DNA of 64,000 bases, taken from Kingdonia uniflora. Taxonomy: Eukaryota > Streptophyta > Magnoliopsida > Ranunculales > Circaeasteraceae. The number at the start of each line of letters is the position of its first letter. Within the stretch, counting starts at the first letter, position 1. The position numbers and the translations under genes are program-made. Below the pieces are notes generated by a model. It saw nothing but the letters and a program-made list of their open reading frames with translations, was not told the origin of the DNA and ran no database searches. Below, piece after piece: positions 11,652 through 23,179 of this stretch. The DNA is taken from contig JACGCM010001166.1 of NCBI GenBank assembly GCA_014058105.1, positions 3,074,005 through 3,138,004 on the forward strand. The letters run 5' to 3'.

Positions 11652-12695
11652 GGTTAATCACACTACCACCACAACAAAATTATCCCTACCGAAGATACAA
11701 GTCATAACAGCCAAGAACCACTACTTTATAGCCACCAAGAAGAACTCTGCAAATCCAGATCACCCCACAAATTTTGTTGAAGGGGGTATTTTCTAAGAAA
11801 TTTTTTGGGACAGCAGAATATTAACATCAAATGCAAAATATTGTGATAGGTCATTCTTTCCATATTATGAAATATCTCCTTAGATTTTATACGAGCAAAT
11901 ATGCAGATGGCAACATACAAAATCAAACAAGTACAGAAGTAACACTTACATATCAATATCAATCCTTTTTCATAGTTCGAAACTTTCTGTCATCCAGTTC
12001 AAATACATAGATCGCAGAAAACCATATATATTTATATCCACCAAGGCATCTTACAGAAATTCTCTACTTCCTATCACCATATTTTCGAACTTCTCTAAAT
12101 TTTTAAACCTCACCTATCACTACCATTTACCAATTATAATCCTTACAGCTCGATTTTTCTCATCATACCCTATGATAAACTAACACCTATTTGTAGACTT
12201 CTTCTTTACAACAGAAAACTGTACAAACAAAATCGATACAAAGTGTCAAAATACCAGAACGAAGATATCTCAATAGTTTAAAGACTTCTCTTACATAATA
12301 CTTTATAGATAACAAAATGTTTAAAATAATTCTAACAAATTACTTTACAAAGTTACAGTTTAAACTACTTTTCAGCAGTCCACAGGGAGGAAGATGAAAA
12401 ATTGTAGCAACTTCCAAACTCTAATCCCATGCTGCAAGGTCCAGGAAGCAGTTTGAACTGGAATCACAGATGAAAAATCTTCTTCATGGTCAATCTTTAT
12501 GGTCCATGGAAGATAATGATTTCCTCCATCATTGCCACCTCTTCCACCATAACCCCTACCTTCTTGCATGCTAGAAATAGATAGAAAGTCTTATTTCTTC
12601 AACAAGACCCACTTATTAGCAGGGTACAAACAAGATTTCCTCGGACGAACGCCTGTCGCTTTATCTCCAGTTATCACAGCCTTCTTCGCCAATAA

Positions 12696-12789
12696 CCAAA
12701 GCCGATGTCAATAGATAGTAGATATATACCATCTAATAATAGCCAAAGCCGATGTCAATAGATAGTAGAAATATACCATCTAATAATAG
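12696..12789. repeat. 47-bp tandem duplication
   Basis: Two nearly identical 47-base units (12696-12742, 12743-12789), each with GCCGATGTCAATAGATAG and ATACCATCTAATAATAG. It lies at the 3' end of the first short antisense ORF of Tat-A. Confidence 0.8.
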
Positions 12790-12956
12790 TCATCCCCCGC
12801 CTCCATCACTTCTTCATATGACATATGATGATAGGTGGGAGACACGGGAATTGGCGTTGGCAGATGTAAAGGCTGGTATCCAAAATACATGATGCGCAGT
12901 TCTTCCATCTTCCTACAAAACCTAGACTCCTGAGCCTGATTCCTTGTAGTCACCAT
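12780..12956 (-). CDS. short antisense ORF of Tat-A, M-V-T-T-R type (first copy, 58 aa)
   Basis: From the ATG at 12954-12956 the frame is open to 12780. It begins MVTTRNQAQESRFCRKMEEL, followed by an F-G-x-Q-x-L pattern (YFGYQPLHLP). The same start and pattern are found in Tat-B (MVKTRRMVYEERV..., FGDQSL) and Tat-C (MVRTRHQVYESKV..., FGTxSL), at the same place just inside the 3' LTR and on the same strand. An upstream in-frame ATG at 13041-13043 exists, but conservation starts at MVTTR. No known domain recognised. Confidence 0.5.
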   Translation of the reverse strand: MVTTRNQAQESRFCRKMEELRIMYFGYQPLHLPTPIPVSPTYHHMSYEEVMEAGDDYY

Positions 12957-13278
12957 CTTCTCAGCAATAGAAGATTCCAAGTACATAAACAAACACAGAG
13001 AAGAAAATTCTTCAGAGATGAAGAATTGGTTCATCACACTCACCTCAGAATACTTTTTATACTGTGATCAACATTTAAACTGACTCTTCAAATTCCTAAT
13101 GTCAGAAGGATTTCTCATGCAAACAATATTGACTAGAACCATTGGTTCTAGGAAACCCAAGAGACACCAATATATATTCATGAATTTACGCTGGAAATGA
13201 TTCCCAGATATTAACTGTAGCATTAATGACGTTTTTCGACCAACACCACTCGCTCACAAGGTTTCTCATACTGCTGGC

Positions 13279-13292
13279 TGAGAGGGGGCGGT
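13279..13292 (+). other. polypurine tract of Tat-A
   Basis: CTGAGAGGGGGCGGT immediately precedes the TG of the 3' LTR. It primes plus-strand DNA synthesis in LTR retrotransposons. The same GAGGGGGCG core is found before the 3' LTRs of Tat-B and Tat-C. Confidence 0.8.
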
Positions 13293-14020
13293 TGTAGTAG
13301 CTTATTCCGCATCTCGAACTCATGCTTCATCTTCAAACTACATACAAAATTTCAATCTTATCAACAGACCACGTGGCATAATTAGAATCAAGATAGCAAC
13401 ATCAGGAAATAGGTAACAACATGAATTTCTCAGCCAACACCACTCGCCCATGATACTACTCGTGCTCTTGGTTGAGAGCCATCTTGTAATAGCTTATTTC
13501 GTATCTCAGACTCATGTTTCATCCTCGAACTCTTCAACATACATGAAGCACTACTAAAGATGTATTCATTATTTAATATTCGACCTCTATATCAACAGTT
13601 CGAGTAAATAGGCACAACATTATCAATATAGCCATTACAAGAGAAGCAGGATAAGTCTATTACATAATCTGGTCAAAGAGTATCTAGCATATATTTTGTA
13701 ACGTCCATCATCAAGAATCTTAATGGTCGTCAAACAGTTATATTATAAGATCTATAAATAGGACCAGAGAATTCCAGATGAAAAGACGAAAGATTTTTCA
13801 CCCTAACATTCCATATACTCAGAACACTCGTTGTAATAAGCTAGTAATCTCAATAATATAAGATCTCTTTCTCAAAATCCTCAAGAGAGGTCATGGTTTT
13901 TAATCTATTTAAAGGTTTTTCACGCTAAATTATCTTGTTAGCTATTACTTACTGTTCTTGAGCGTTCTAAACATATTTGGTGTAAAGGCTAAGTCCGAAT
14001 CTCATAATTAGGCTATTATA
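13293..14020 (+). repeat. 3' LTR of Tat-A
   Basis: It starts TGTAGTAGCTTATTCCGC after the polypurine tract and ends near CTATTATA (the expected terminal CA appears mutated to TA). The last ~200 bases (from GAGAGGTCATGG near 13894 to GGTGTAAAGGCTAAG) match the 3' parts of the Tat-B and Tat-C LTRs, showing a shared U5 region among the three families. Confidence 0.8.
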
Positions 14021-14076
14021 GGGCCCAAAGCCTTTGCTTTGGTGGCTTTGGGCTAAGAGCGGGGCCTAGTGGAGAT

Positions 14077-14771
14077 GTCTATAATTCTATATCTACCATT
14101 TTTTACTTGTAATGGAACCAAGTCATCAACTTTTGTAATCAAATTTTGTCCAAAATTGAAAGTCTAAGAGGTTTTTAAATTCCACCTCGTCTAGAACTTG
14201 CTTTTGAGGTTCAGTCATTCAGAACTTTCAAGAATATAAACTTAGTAGCGCATATTACCACTTTATCTTATAGGTATCTACTTGGTATACAACCAATGAT
14301 CAATTTCAAACACAACCTCCTTGATTCAATTTCTTTATGTTGATTATAGTGTAAACTTCATTATGGAGTAAACTCTCCCATGAGACTCTGTATGTCAAAG
14401 GATCCCAGAGAATAGGTAATTCAACAATCTTACCATTAAGTATGTACGTTGATGATCAGAACCTTATAAACATGACCCCATACATAAAAGTAAATGAACA
14501 TAATATAAACCAAGGCAGAGAAGGTAATATGCTCTTACTCGAAAATCGGCCTAGAAACTCAGGTGACCAAATGCTATTATGTCTTAACAAAGAGATATTT
14601 TAGCTTTTTTTTTTCTTCACAAAAAAATCAAAATCTCCTTTGTGATCAACCATATTACACACCAACTAGATGTTCCCATAATCATTGCATTTCTCCTTCT
14701 GCAGCTTCTTCATGTAAAATTCCAGTTTTTTTCCTCCAGAATATACCTATAAGAATGATTTAAGTATCAGA
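14077..14771. other. no gene recognised
   Basis: AT-rich sequence between the hAT-like element and the copia remnant. No frame of interest and no repeat ends were seen. Confidence 0.4.
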
Positions 14772-14773
14772 AG

Positions 14774-15982
14774 TTAATCTCTAATACAAGAAAAGCCGAT
14801 ATACAATATAACTTCTATCAATTGATGGTGGGCCCTTGTATCAATTGTTGGGAAAAGTTGAACAATTCCAACATGGGAAATAAAAGCTTGTGACCCATCA
14901 GGTAATTGCACAAAAGATGAAGTGGGGCAAGTTTTATAAGAAGTAAAGAAGGTTAAGGAGTAACACATATGAATTGTGGCTCCTGTATCAATGATCCATA
15001 CTGAGTTAGAGGGAATAGTAAGGGCAATATCTGCTAAATTCGTATTAAGATTTATGTTACCTGAAGAAAGCATAACCAACAACTTACTATATAATGCTCT
15101 TTTATAAGGGAAGGACCTGGTACCACAACTTTAGAAAGACCATCTTCAGGTTTAGGAACAACTGAAGTGTCGATCAGTTCTCTTGGGAGAATAACCAACC
15201 AGTTTGAAGGATCTTTCTTTAGAATGACCATCTCGACCTCAGTGATCGTAATGATAATGAGCTTTTCTTTTAGAAGGGTTCTCTCATAAAGAAGAGCTCG
15301 AACAATTTGTTGACTTGGTAGGGATAGGATCCATGAGCAGAATCTAACTTCGAATTGCTCCGTATCGATCATGGAGTCCTTGTAGAAACTCCATGGCCTT
15401 GTCTTGCTGAAGATTCTCTGTAACTATTTTCCCATTACCGCAAGAAAATGGTGGAACATTGACCAGAGAATTAAGCTCATTCCAAAGGGATTTGAGCTTT
15501 GTAAGTAGCCTGAAACAGACATATCTTCGTGTTTAGTGAAGATATGGATTGCTTTAATTGATAGATCTGATGGGTGTTAGATTGAGACACTCTTTAACAT
15601 CCATCCATATTTCACGAGCTATGTCGGCATAAAATATACTATTTCGAATCGCGATCAAAACCGAGTTTAAAATCTATAATGCAACTAGATCATTACAGCA
15701 TTGCCATTAAAAAATTTCAGACGGTGTACTCGGTATTGTAAGAACACCATCGACAAAGCCATGTTTGTTCTTGGCACGTAAATTCATTGTAATAGTGCGC
15801 AACCAAGTACCAGAGTTGTCGCCCGAAAGAGGAGGCGTAACCAACACCATAGTCGGACTATCCGAATGGTGAACATAATGCGAATCATTAATTAACTCGT
15901 CAGATTTTGATCCTTGCTTGTTAGACTTTAATCCTTGTGAGGTATTGTCGACAACAAGTTGAGTATCATTGGCTTCAACCAT
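14774..15982 (-). pseudogene. copia Gag and protease remnant
   Basis: The frame starts at 15980-15982 (MVEANDTQLV). Its N-terminal part carries the classic plant copia gag block: HHSDSPTMVLVTPPLSGDN, then W and T-I-T-M-N-L-R-A-K-N-K. Further homology continues in shifted frames: EIWMDVKE, LKSLWNELNSL and GLHDRYGAIR. At about 15000 the protease signature WIIDTGATIHMC is present; D-T-G is the catalytic triplet of the retropepsin. Stops near 15707 and frameshifts between 15700 and 15082 disable it. The normal zinc knuckle between gag and protease is not evident. The polyprotein packages and processes copia RNA particles in the cytoplasm. Confidence 0.8.
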
Positions 15983-16064
15983 GATGAAAAGGTAATTTGC
16001 AAGGGAAATTTGATAGAGGAAGATGGAAAAACAACAATGAGATTGTCTCACTGCTCTATTACCA

Positions 16065-16339
16065 TGTGAATTTAAGAACGTATTTGGTGTTCTTCAATTA
16101 AGGAAAGCAAAACACCCTTCCACTATCTATAAATAGTAGTTATATGAGAGAAGAAAAGACTTCTTCCTTAATTGAAGGAAAAAGATATACAAGGAAACAA
16201 TCCTACAACTATACAATGATTAGAAGAATAACTCTAGAGGTTATAAACTTCTATCTAAGATATGTACAAATCAACCAACAACTTTTATCACCAACTAGTG
16301 ATAATAATACAAATATTATCAGTTGGGGTAGTTGTCCCA
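16065..16339 (-). repeat. copia 5' LTR (275 bp)
   Basis: On the minus strand it begins TGGGACAACTACCCC and ends TTAAATTCACA, directly next to the primer-binding site. It contains a short inverted repeat built on TTCTTCAATTAAGG / CTTCCTTAATTGAAGG. TATA-like TATAAATAG occurs near 16127. Confidence 0.6.
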
Positions 16340-17392
16340 TCTTGTAACTAGTTCTGTTTTTTCTTTATTTTATAGAGGGTCCTTCCAACCCCATCTTACC
16401 TTCCAAACAAAAAAAGAAGAAAAAGATTAAGGATGTTTTCTTAACATGTAAGTATAGAATTTTACATTTGTTTTATGCTTTCAATATTTGGTCGTTTTCT
16501 TAATCACTCAGAACATCCACAACAGTTGGGTGACTTGCTTAGGTGGCAGCAAGTCACCCTCTTTTTCTCAAACCAACCACCAAGAAGTTGGGTCTTCTCG
16601 CCTAAGTGGCAGCAAACACAACAATAAAACCTACCTTAAGGGTCAGTTCTTAAAATATTCATGTCATACAATTTTGAACTGTGACACAAATCAACTAATA
16701 AGGGGATGCCATGTGTCATCTTCTTATTGGATGAGAACTGCACGGCATATTGAAGTTTTAATTTCAATACACATGGTTGTCTTCTATTGCCTTTCATGCC
16801 ATAACTACACAGCGTATATAACCGTTACGATTTGAATACGTTGTTTCCCAGCAGCCATTTATTTCTGCCGCGCAGTTCTAAACTACGGTGGACTCTAACG
16901 ACCCTGGGTTGGTTTGGCACTACTATGTAAAATTCAAAGTTACTTACTGTTGAGGCATTTTAGTAAGTTTCAAATGACTCAATTGCTGCATATGCTCTCA
17001 TATAACGTTGTGTAGGCCATTCCAATAATACCCTGGTATAGATATACTTAATCTTTCGTATACTTGGGTAATTTGGTATATTAGTTCAGTGAAATTTGAA
17101 GAAAAATCTTACTCTTTCCCATCTTTTTTTTTTTGTTGAGAGACACCAAAGTGATTGAATGTGAAAGTGAGACGAGCAGGAAAAGTGAGACAAGGAGCAA
17201 GTGTGAGACGAGTACAACGAAATGAATGGAAGCAAGAGTGATAACGACAATGACATGCATATCAGTTGCAAGAGCGGAAAAAATGGTGATTTCTATTTCA
17301 TGGTGAATGTTATTTTATGTTTATGAATCTTACTATTATGAAAATTATGCTCAAGTTATCAATAAAATTATAACAAAAACCTTCTTAATTTT
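16340..17392. other. no gene recognised
   Basis: This stretch contains a short near-repeat (GCTTAGGTGGCAGCAA near 16535 and GCCTAAGTGGCAGCAA near 16600) but no supported coding frame. A leucine/serine-rich frame on the minus strand near 17.1-17.27 kb is low complexity. Confidence 0.4.
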
Positions 17393-17680
17393 GTAAGAGC
17401 ATTTTAGTGTATGTCCTCCACTGGTTGATATTAAATAGCAAAGCCCCCCTGAACCGACTAATATTAAGATTGACCCCCCATTTCTTAATGAACCAACGCT
17501 TTGACCATATTAACCTAGTTTGACTAGTCCATTTTGGGAAAATACCTATTCTAACCCCTACCTGCCAACAACCACAGTTAAGCCCTAAAGTTAAAGAATA
17601 GCCATGTGTCATTCACACGTGTGAAGCAAATTCAAATGGATGGCTCAAATTCTTTAAAGATCTGGGACGTTGCGATGGTG
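17393..17680 (+). repeat. left terminal inverted repeat of MULE-2
   Basis: It matches 36590-36826 in inverse orientation, strongest over CCCCCCTGAACCG, TAATATTA and TCTTAATGAACCAAC, weaker beyond. The left copy has about 20 extra bases after GTAAGAGC. Confidence 0.8.
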
Positions 17681-18329
17681 ACACGTATCCAACTTCAGCG
17701 GCTGAGATTCCCTCGTGTAACGGGTGGGAACTTCAACAACCATCCCCCCTTTTCTTCATCTATCTTACACCATTAACATTTTGTTTTGTTTTTTTTTCTC
17801 TCTCTCTCTCTGACTTGAAGTAGAAGGTGAAGAAGGAGGTCACATCTCTTACACCATATCAAGGGTTGAAGAAGGAGATCATCTCTTTTTTACCCAATGT
17901 AAGTTCTGAAACTAAAAATTTGTTTTCTTCTTCTTAAGAAGTTAGGATTTATTTAAGAGAGACATTTCTAGGTTACATCAAACCCAATGTATAAACCCAA
18001 GATAGTGGGGAATATAAAATGATTAATTTTGAGATAATTTGGGGATTTGGATGATAAAAGTTAGGGTTTTTTTTGTTTTAATTTGTTTTTTTTTTCATTT
18101 TGGGATTTTCTTTTATTTTGGGGATTTGGGGAAGTATCATGTTGGGGATTAGGTTTTTTTATTGTGCCAAGTATGTATATATACATGTTAGGGTTTGGGT
18201 TTTTTTATGCATTCATGTTAGGGTTTGTATGCTTTTAGGGTTTGTATGTTGTTAGGTTACAAATGTATGATACTGGGTTTTGATTTATTACAAGGTGAGT
18301 ACCAAAAATTTGCTTTTGCACTGAGGTGG

Positions 18330-21300
18330 GGAGTGGCAAGATCCATGGGTGGATATTGGGTATACTCATGATTGTACATCAATGGTAAACAAGTTAGGTA
18401 TCTTAATGTTAATGGTGATCAGATTTTACTGGTTACTCTCATGGAGTATGTGTTTCAGACACATGAGTTACAACGGATATACCCCAGGGCCATATAATTA
18501 GCCTTAGTACCTAATTCTTTTGTGAACACTATTCTGTTAAAAATGATGAAGATTTGTTAGAAATATAGGAGTATAGTGATGTAGAAAGGGTTGAGGATAT
18601 ACATCAATGTCAAAGGATATGATGAAGAACTTGATGAAAACCATGGGGTTAACCCAGCCTCTCACCACCATATTTATATTAAGGTAGAGATGGAATTGAT
18701 GGACACTGATGAAGTAGATGATGATAATGGGGATGATGAAAAATATAATAATTTTAATACTTTTACATATATGAGTGGGCCATCTAATGTTGTAGAGGTT
18801 GTGGACTTAGAGAATTCAATGGGTTAAAATGGGAATGTACTTCAAATATGTAGAGTACCAATTGAGCCAAATGTAGCTGGGTTAGATGGAGCATCTTAGG
18901 TTATGGATGTTGAGTTGGGTGGGCCATCTAATGATGTAATGATTGAGTTGGGTGGGCCATGTATTGATGTAGATATTGAATTGGTGGGGCCAACTACCAC
19001 AGTAAATGCTGGGATAACAAAGAAAAAAACTAACAAGGACTCAAACAAGAAATAAACAATTGGGAATTTAAAGAAGAAAACAATAAATGTTAATGAGGGT
19101 AAAACTTGAGTGGGGGATAATAAGGGTAAGAAGAAGGGCAAATCTGTTGGTTTAGATAAAGGAAAACAAAAAGATTAAGTGAAAGGGCAAGGCAAGGAAA
19201 TGAAAAGGATAACTTAAAAAGAAAGGGGAAAGGTAGAAAAGCAAGTGCCCCTAAGAAGAAAAGGGTGAGAGCCAGTGTGCTTCCAGAAGAAGAATTAAAT
19301 GAGTTACCATGGCTTATCTATGACAGTGATGGTGGCATTATCTTGAATGTATTTGTGACACAGGAAGGGGGGGGGGAGTTCAACTATAAATGTAGAGACT
19401 GAGACTGAGAATATTGTAGAAGATGTGGATGAAGTTGAAGATTGGAATAGGTGGATAGAGCTTGATCCATACTGTTTGGATGCTGAGGAAGATTACTATA
19501 TATAGCATTCATACATCCCAAGAAGGTGATGATGGACCAACCCAAGAAGATCTATATAGGGTAGATGAGGATTTAAAAAATCTTGCAAGTGCAACAAAAG
19601 ACATATTTGCTGGTGAAGAGGGTGTACAATTGAAGAAGAAACCTAATATCAATAATGATGAGTTGAAGATTGGGATGATGTGGCCAATAGTGTTTAAAAC
19701 AAGAAAGATTTTAAGGCATTATAAAATTATTAACAAGTTTGAATTCTACCAAGTGAAGAATGAGAATTATAGGGTGAGATTAAAGTATAGTGATGAAGAT
19801 TGTGAGTGGATATTATATGCTAGGAGAATGCCTGATACTTAAACATTTGAATTAAACGAAACTAGCAATCTCATGCACAACTGCAAAAGGAAGAGTGGGG
19901 ATACTAACAAGTTGGCCAATACCATATGGGTGGCCGATAAGGTAGAACAGCTTGTTAGATCTGTTAAAACAATAAGGCCTTCTGATGTTCAAGAGAACAT
20001 AAGGATGAGATTTGGTATTGATATAAGTTACTGCACTACCTGGAATACATGAACTACCTGTATGGAGAGGATAGTTGGATCTTATGATGAGGGGTATATT
20101 ATTATACCTGAGTTGACTATTTAAGTGTTAAAAGTACATCTAGGGAGCATAGCCACTTGTAGCCTTGACCTTGACATAAATCAGTGGAAAGCTACTTGCA
20201 TTACATATAAGGCCTCTATTGATGGGTTTTTAAATGGGTGCAGGCCAGTACTTGGATTGGATAGTTTTTTAAAATAGAAAGTATAGGGATGTTTGTCTAT
20301 TCATCATAGGCTTAGATGGGAATAATGGGTTGTTCCCCATTGTTCTTTTCTTTTGGAGGTCTGAATGTTTTGAAACATGGGAGAGGTTTTTGCATATTTT
20401 ACAACCTTATCTTAACTTACACAAGCATAAGTTAATATTTATCTCAAACTAACAAAAATGATTGATTGAAGCTGTGAAGAATGTGTTCCCCTATGAAAAG
20501 CAAACTACAAGTTTTATTTTACGTATATGTATAAAAACATGAAAAAGTATCATAGGGGAACACACTCAGAGTCACTGGTTTGGGGTAGGGGGGGGGGGCA
20601 GCAAAAACATTCAAAGAGTCAGACAAAAAAGCTTTCTTTGATCAGTTCAAGTTGGATTACCCTTCTGCATATGAGTGGATACATAGGGAGCCATATGAGT
20701 ACTGGTGCATGTCGCATTTTGATTTTTGTTCAAAATGTGAACACATAACTAACAACTTCTCAGAGTCCTTTAATAACTGTATCTTGAAAGTAAAAGACCA
20801 GCCACTCCAGAAAGCCATTGAGAAGTTGAACTAAGTGATGATGAAGTTGATGCATGACAGAAGACTTAAAACAAGAGACATGGAACAAGAAGGTAAAAAT
20901 CTACATGTGTTTCATTTTATAACTTTAATTCATTTTATTATAAAAAATTATTACTTTAATTCATGTTGTTTCTTATAGATTTGGTTCCTAGACAGTATGG
21001 ACAATTCAAGATTGAAGGAGCAATTGATAATTGTTTGCTTCAACTGGCCAGAGATGGAAGCTTAATCTTGATAGGCATGAATTCTAATGCAAAGAATGGC
21101 AAGTCACAGGACTTCCATGTGCTCATGTAGTGAGTGTCTTGATTCCTATGAGACATCCTTGTAACGTGTAGCTATTGCAGTGAGTACCACAGAGTGTCCG
21201 CTTATGTAGCCACATGCAAAGACCCAATTCATGCCGTGGATGGCTCATCTAAATGGGGGATGGTAACACTGTATTTGGATTTTATTATGTTTTTTTATGT

Positions 21301-22050
21301 AAAGGTTGTTTTGTTTTATGTAAGACCCAAGTTTGTATTATTTGTGTGCTAAAGTGCATATTTCTATTTTTTCAGCCTTCATATGTTATTTTGCCCCCAC
21401 ATTTGGTTAGGGGTCCTGGGAGGCCAAGGAAAATAAGAATCAGGGATCCATATGAAGAACATGGCAGTAAAAGGAAATATGGAAAATGTAGAAAATTTGA
21501 GCTTAACAAGAAAACCTGCAAGGGCCCACCACAACAGGCAAGGCCTAATGTGACAAGAAATAGGCATAGAGTTGACATTGATAGTAGCAGAGCACTCTAT
21601 AGGAGAAATGTAGGGCTTCCCCAAGAGGTGAGAAGATGAAGGGGAAGGTCTGGCAATACTCAATCTGGTAGATGTGGAAGTACAACTGCAACTCAGTCTA
21701 TGAAGGGTACAAGTACAACCACAACTCAGTCTAAGTGGGGTGCAAGTGCAAGTACAACTACAACTTAGTCTAGAAGGGGTAGAGTAAATAATACAAGTAC
21801 GACTAGGGGAGGAAAGTCAAGCAGGGCACCATCTGGTAGGGGAACAACAACTACATAAGCTAAGAGAGGAGTAAACAATGTGGGACCAAGTGTGAGAGCT
21901 GCTAGTACTATGAAAGGCAGAGCTAGGGCACCATCTCAACCCTCAAGGTCAACTACAACAAATTCTTACATCTAAACTCAGGGATCAAAAACCAATGAGG
22001 TTATAAATCCCTACAGGAAGACTTATCAAGCTAAAACATGGAAGCCTTGA
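18330..22050 (+). pseudogene. MULE-2 transposase (MURA type), decayed
   Basis: The domain order fits a complete plant MULE transposase. A PB1-like N-terminus lies at about 18330-18600 (RYLNVNGDQI). An acidic and lysine-rich linker follows (18600-19450). The MuDR DNA-binding domain is at about 19650-19840 (IGMMWPIVFKTRKILRHY, then ILYARRMP). Next come the helix-turn-helix-like block (RPSDVQENIRMRFG, 19980) and the MULE DDE region in broken frames (NGCRPVLGLDS; AVKNVFPYEKQTTSF; YKNMKKYHRGTH; FDFCSKCEHITNNFSESFN, 20230-20780). A SWIM zinc finger with C-x-C and H-V remnants sits at about 21110-21240, followed by a repeat-rich tail with T/S/G (21640-22000). An intron is likely at about 20893-20980 and another near 21285-21375. 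Many stops and frameshifts make it inactive. It would act in the nucleus on the MULE inverted repeats. Confidence 0.85.
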
Positions 22051-22375
22051 TGATGGTTTAAGAACTAAACTTATTTTGTAATGTTTTAAGGTTATGAACA
22101 ATTGCTTCTATTTATGTGTTTTGTGTGAAACTTTCATGCATCTTTTTGGGATGTCTAAGTTATTATCAACTCTAGACTGATATTTTAATTTTATTTTGTG
22201 AGATGCACTTGACAATTGTAGACAATCTTAGTGTTTATGTATGTTGTATTGGTGTACATGCATGTTTCAGAATGACTGTTTTATATCTTTAGGCTTGTGT
22301 GACTGGTATTGTAATTTCAAAGTGATTACTTTTTTTCTTATGCCATAAATGTTACAGATTTGTAAATATGGTTAT

Positions 22376-22985
22376 TGTAGAGACCTATCCATCGATCTAA
22401 CCCAATTCAAACTATTTCCAGTTCGATCTACCTCCATATTAGACTCACGTGTGACATAAGCAGTCAACATTGACACTTACGCTACAAACTGATGAAGAAC
22501 GTGGGTCGAGCACAAAAGAAAAGCATGAACAAGTCAAAGATACCTGTCTCTCACGAACTCAACAGTTACTTAGTCAAGCACCACTTACCACGTTGTTTAG
22601 AGAATGTACTTCAACACGATAGAGAACTGCGAACAAAGCCTATATATATAAAAAAAGTTCCAAAAGAGACAAGGACCAAAAAAATATACGAGAAATCGCT
22701 AAGAAAACTATATTTTTTAGATTCTCAAACACCAAACTTCTTATTTACAAGATCAAGAATTTCTAGTTCGAGATATCACTTGTAATAATAAGATATCAGC
22801 CTCAAGCAATAAAAGTCACTGTTACTAAAACCCCCAACTCGAGGTCATGGTTTTTTACCTATTCAGAGGTTTTCCACGCTAAATCACCTGTGTCATTTCT
22901 TATTTCAAATTAGTTTTTGTCACAGGAATATCGGTGTAAGAGCTAATTCCCATCCATCTCGAGCTTACAAAATTAGGACATTACA
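22376..22985 (+). repeat. 5' LTR of Tat-B
   Basis: Starts TGTAGAGACCTATCC and ends GGACATTACA; 610 bp. The counterpart is at 34772-35386. Confidence 0.95.
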
Positions 22986-22986
22986 T

Positions 22987-23004
22987 TTGGCGTTGTCTAT
23001 GGGA
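22987..23004 (+). other. primer-binding site of Tat-B
   Basis: TTGGCGTTGTCTATGGGA follows the LTR. It resembles the TGGCGCC-type primer-binding sites (complementary to tRNA 3' ends) of many plant Ty3/gypsy elements, with C-to-T changes. I do not assign the tRNA. Confidence 0.6.
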
Positions 23005-23062
23005 AAGAAGGAATTTCTACGATATCCTAAGGCATACATTCTCTCTACTACCAATTTCAATC

Positions 23063-23179
23063 ATGGTTACTTCAAGACGACCAACATCAGCATCAAATTG
23101 TCCATCAACATCAACGCCACGGCGGTCAAACAAAAATAGTGACGACTATCACCTCGCCTTTGAGATAAAGTTAACATAG
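23063..23179 (+). pseudogene. gag N-terminal stub of Tat-B (38 aa)
   Basis: A frame starting MVTSRRPTSAS lies where gag should begin, about 75 bases after the primer-binding site. It stops at TAG (23177-23179), exactly where sequence homologous to the middle of RT begins (IEKFIKVGFIREA). The rest of gag, protease and the RT N-terminus, present in Tat-C, are missing. This is a deletion junction. Confidence 0.6.

Larger units (their letters stand above)
5634..14020 (+). mobile_element. Tat-A: Ty3/gypsy LTR retrotransposon deleted for gag and pol
   Basis: A truncated 5' LTR (5634-~6147) and a full 3' LTR (13293-14020) are clearly homologous. A polypurine tract precedes the 3' LTR. The interior holds only the antisense gene module found downstream of integrase in Tat-B and Tat-C. 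The 3' end of the 5' LTR, the primer-binding site, gag, protease, RT, RNase H and integrase are all missing, removed in one or more deletions whose junction is near 6150. GGCCC occurs at the left flank (5629-5633) and at 14022-14026 on the right, so the target duplication is probably GGCCC, with one base of uncertainty at the LTR end. Confidence 0.8.
5434..14068. mobile_element. small hAT-like element, split by the Tat-A insertion
   Basis: The left end starts CAGGGTCGGCCCTAGGGC. The right end, read on the minus strand, starts TAGGCCCCGCTCTTAGCC, a degenerate inverted match. Both sides are flanked by GTGGAGAT (5426-5433 and 14069-14076), an exact 8-bp target duplication as made by hAT transposases. 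Without Tat-A (5634-14020) only about 250 bases remain, so this is a MITE-sized non-autonomous copy. It includes a (TA)n tract at about 5494-5511 and several GGCCC/GGGCCC words. Confidence 0.65.
14772..16339 (-). mobile_element. Ty1/copia retrotransposon remnant (LTR, gag, protease)
   Basis: Read on the minus strand, the order is LTR (16339-16065), a primer-binding site resembling the initiator-Met tRNA 3' end (TGGTAATAGAGC, 16064-16053), gag and the start of protease. The element stops near 14772, before integrase and RT, and no second LTR was found, so it is truncated. Confidence 0.8.

Noticed and set aside
12372..12569. Minus-strand glycine-rich frame (65 aa)
   Set aside because: No counterpart in Tat-B or Tat-C and no recognisable domain; short frame in a decayed region.
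17086..17271. Leucine/serine-rich minus-strand frame resembling a signal peptide
   Set aside because: Low-complexity frame without promoter, homology or downstream domain.
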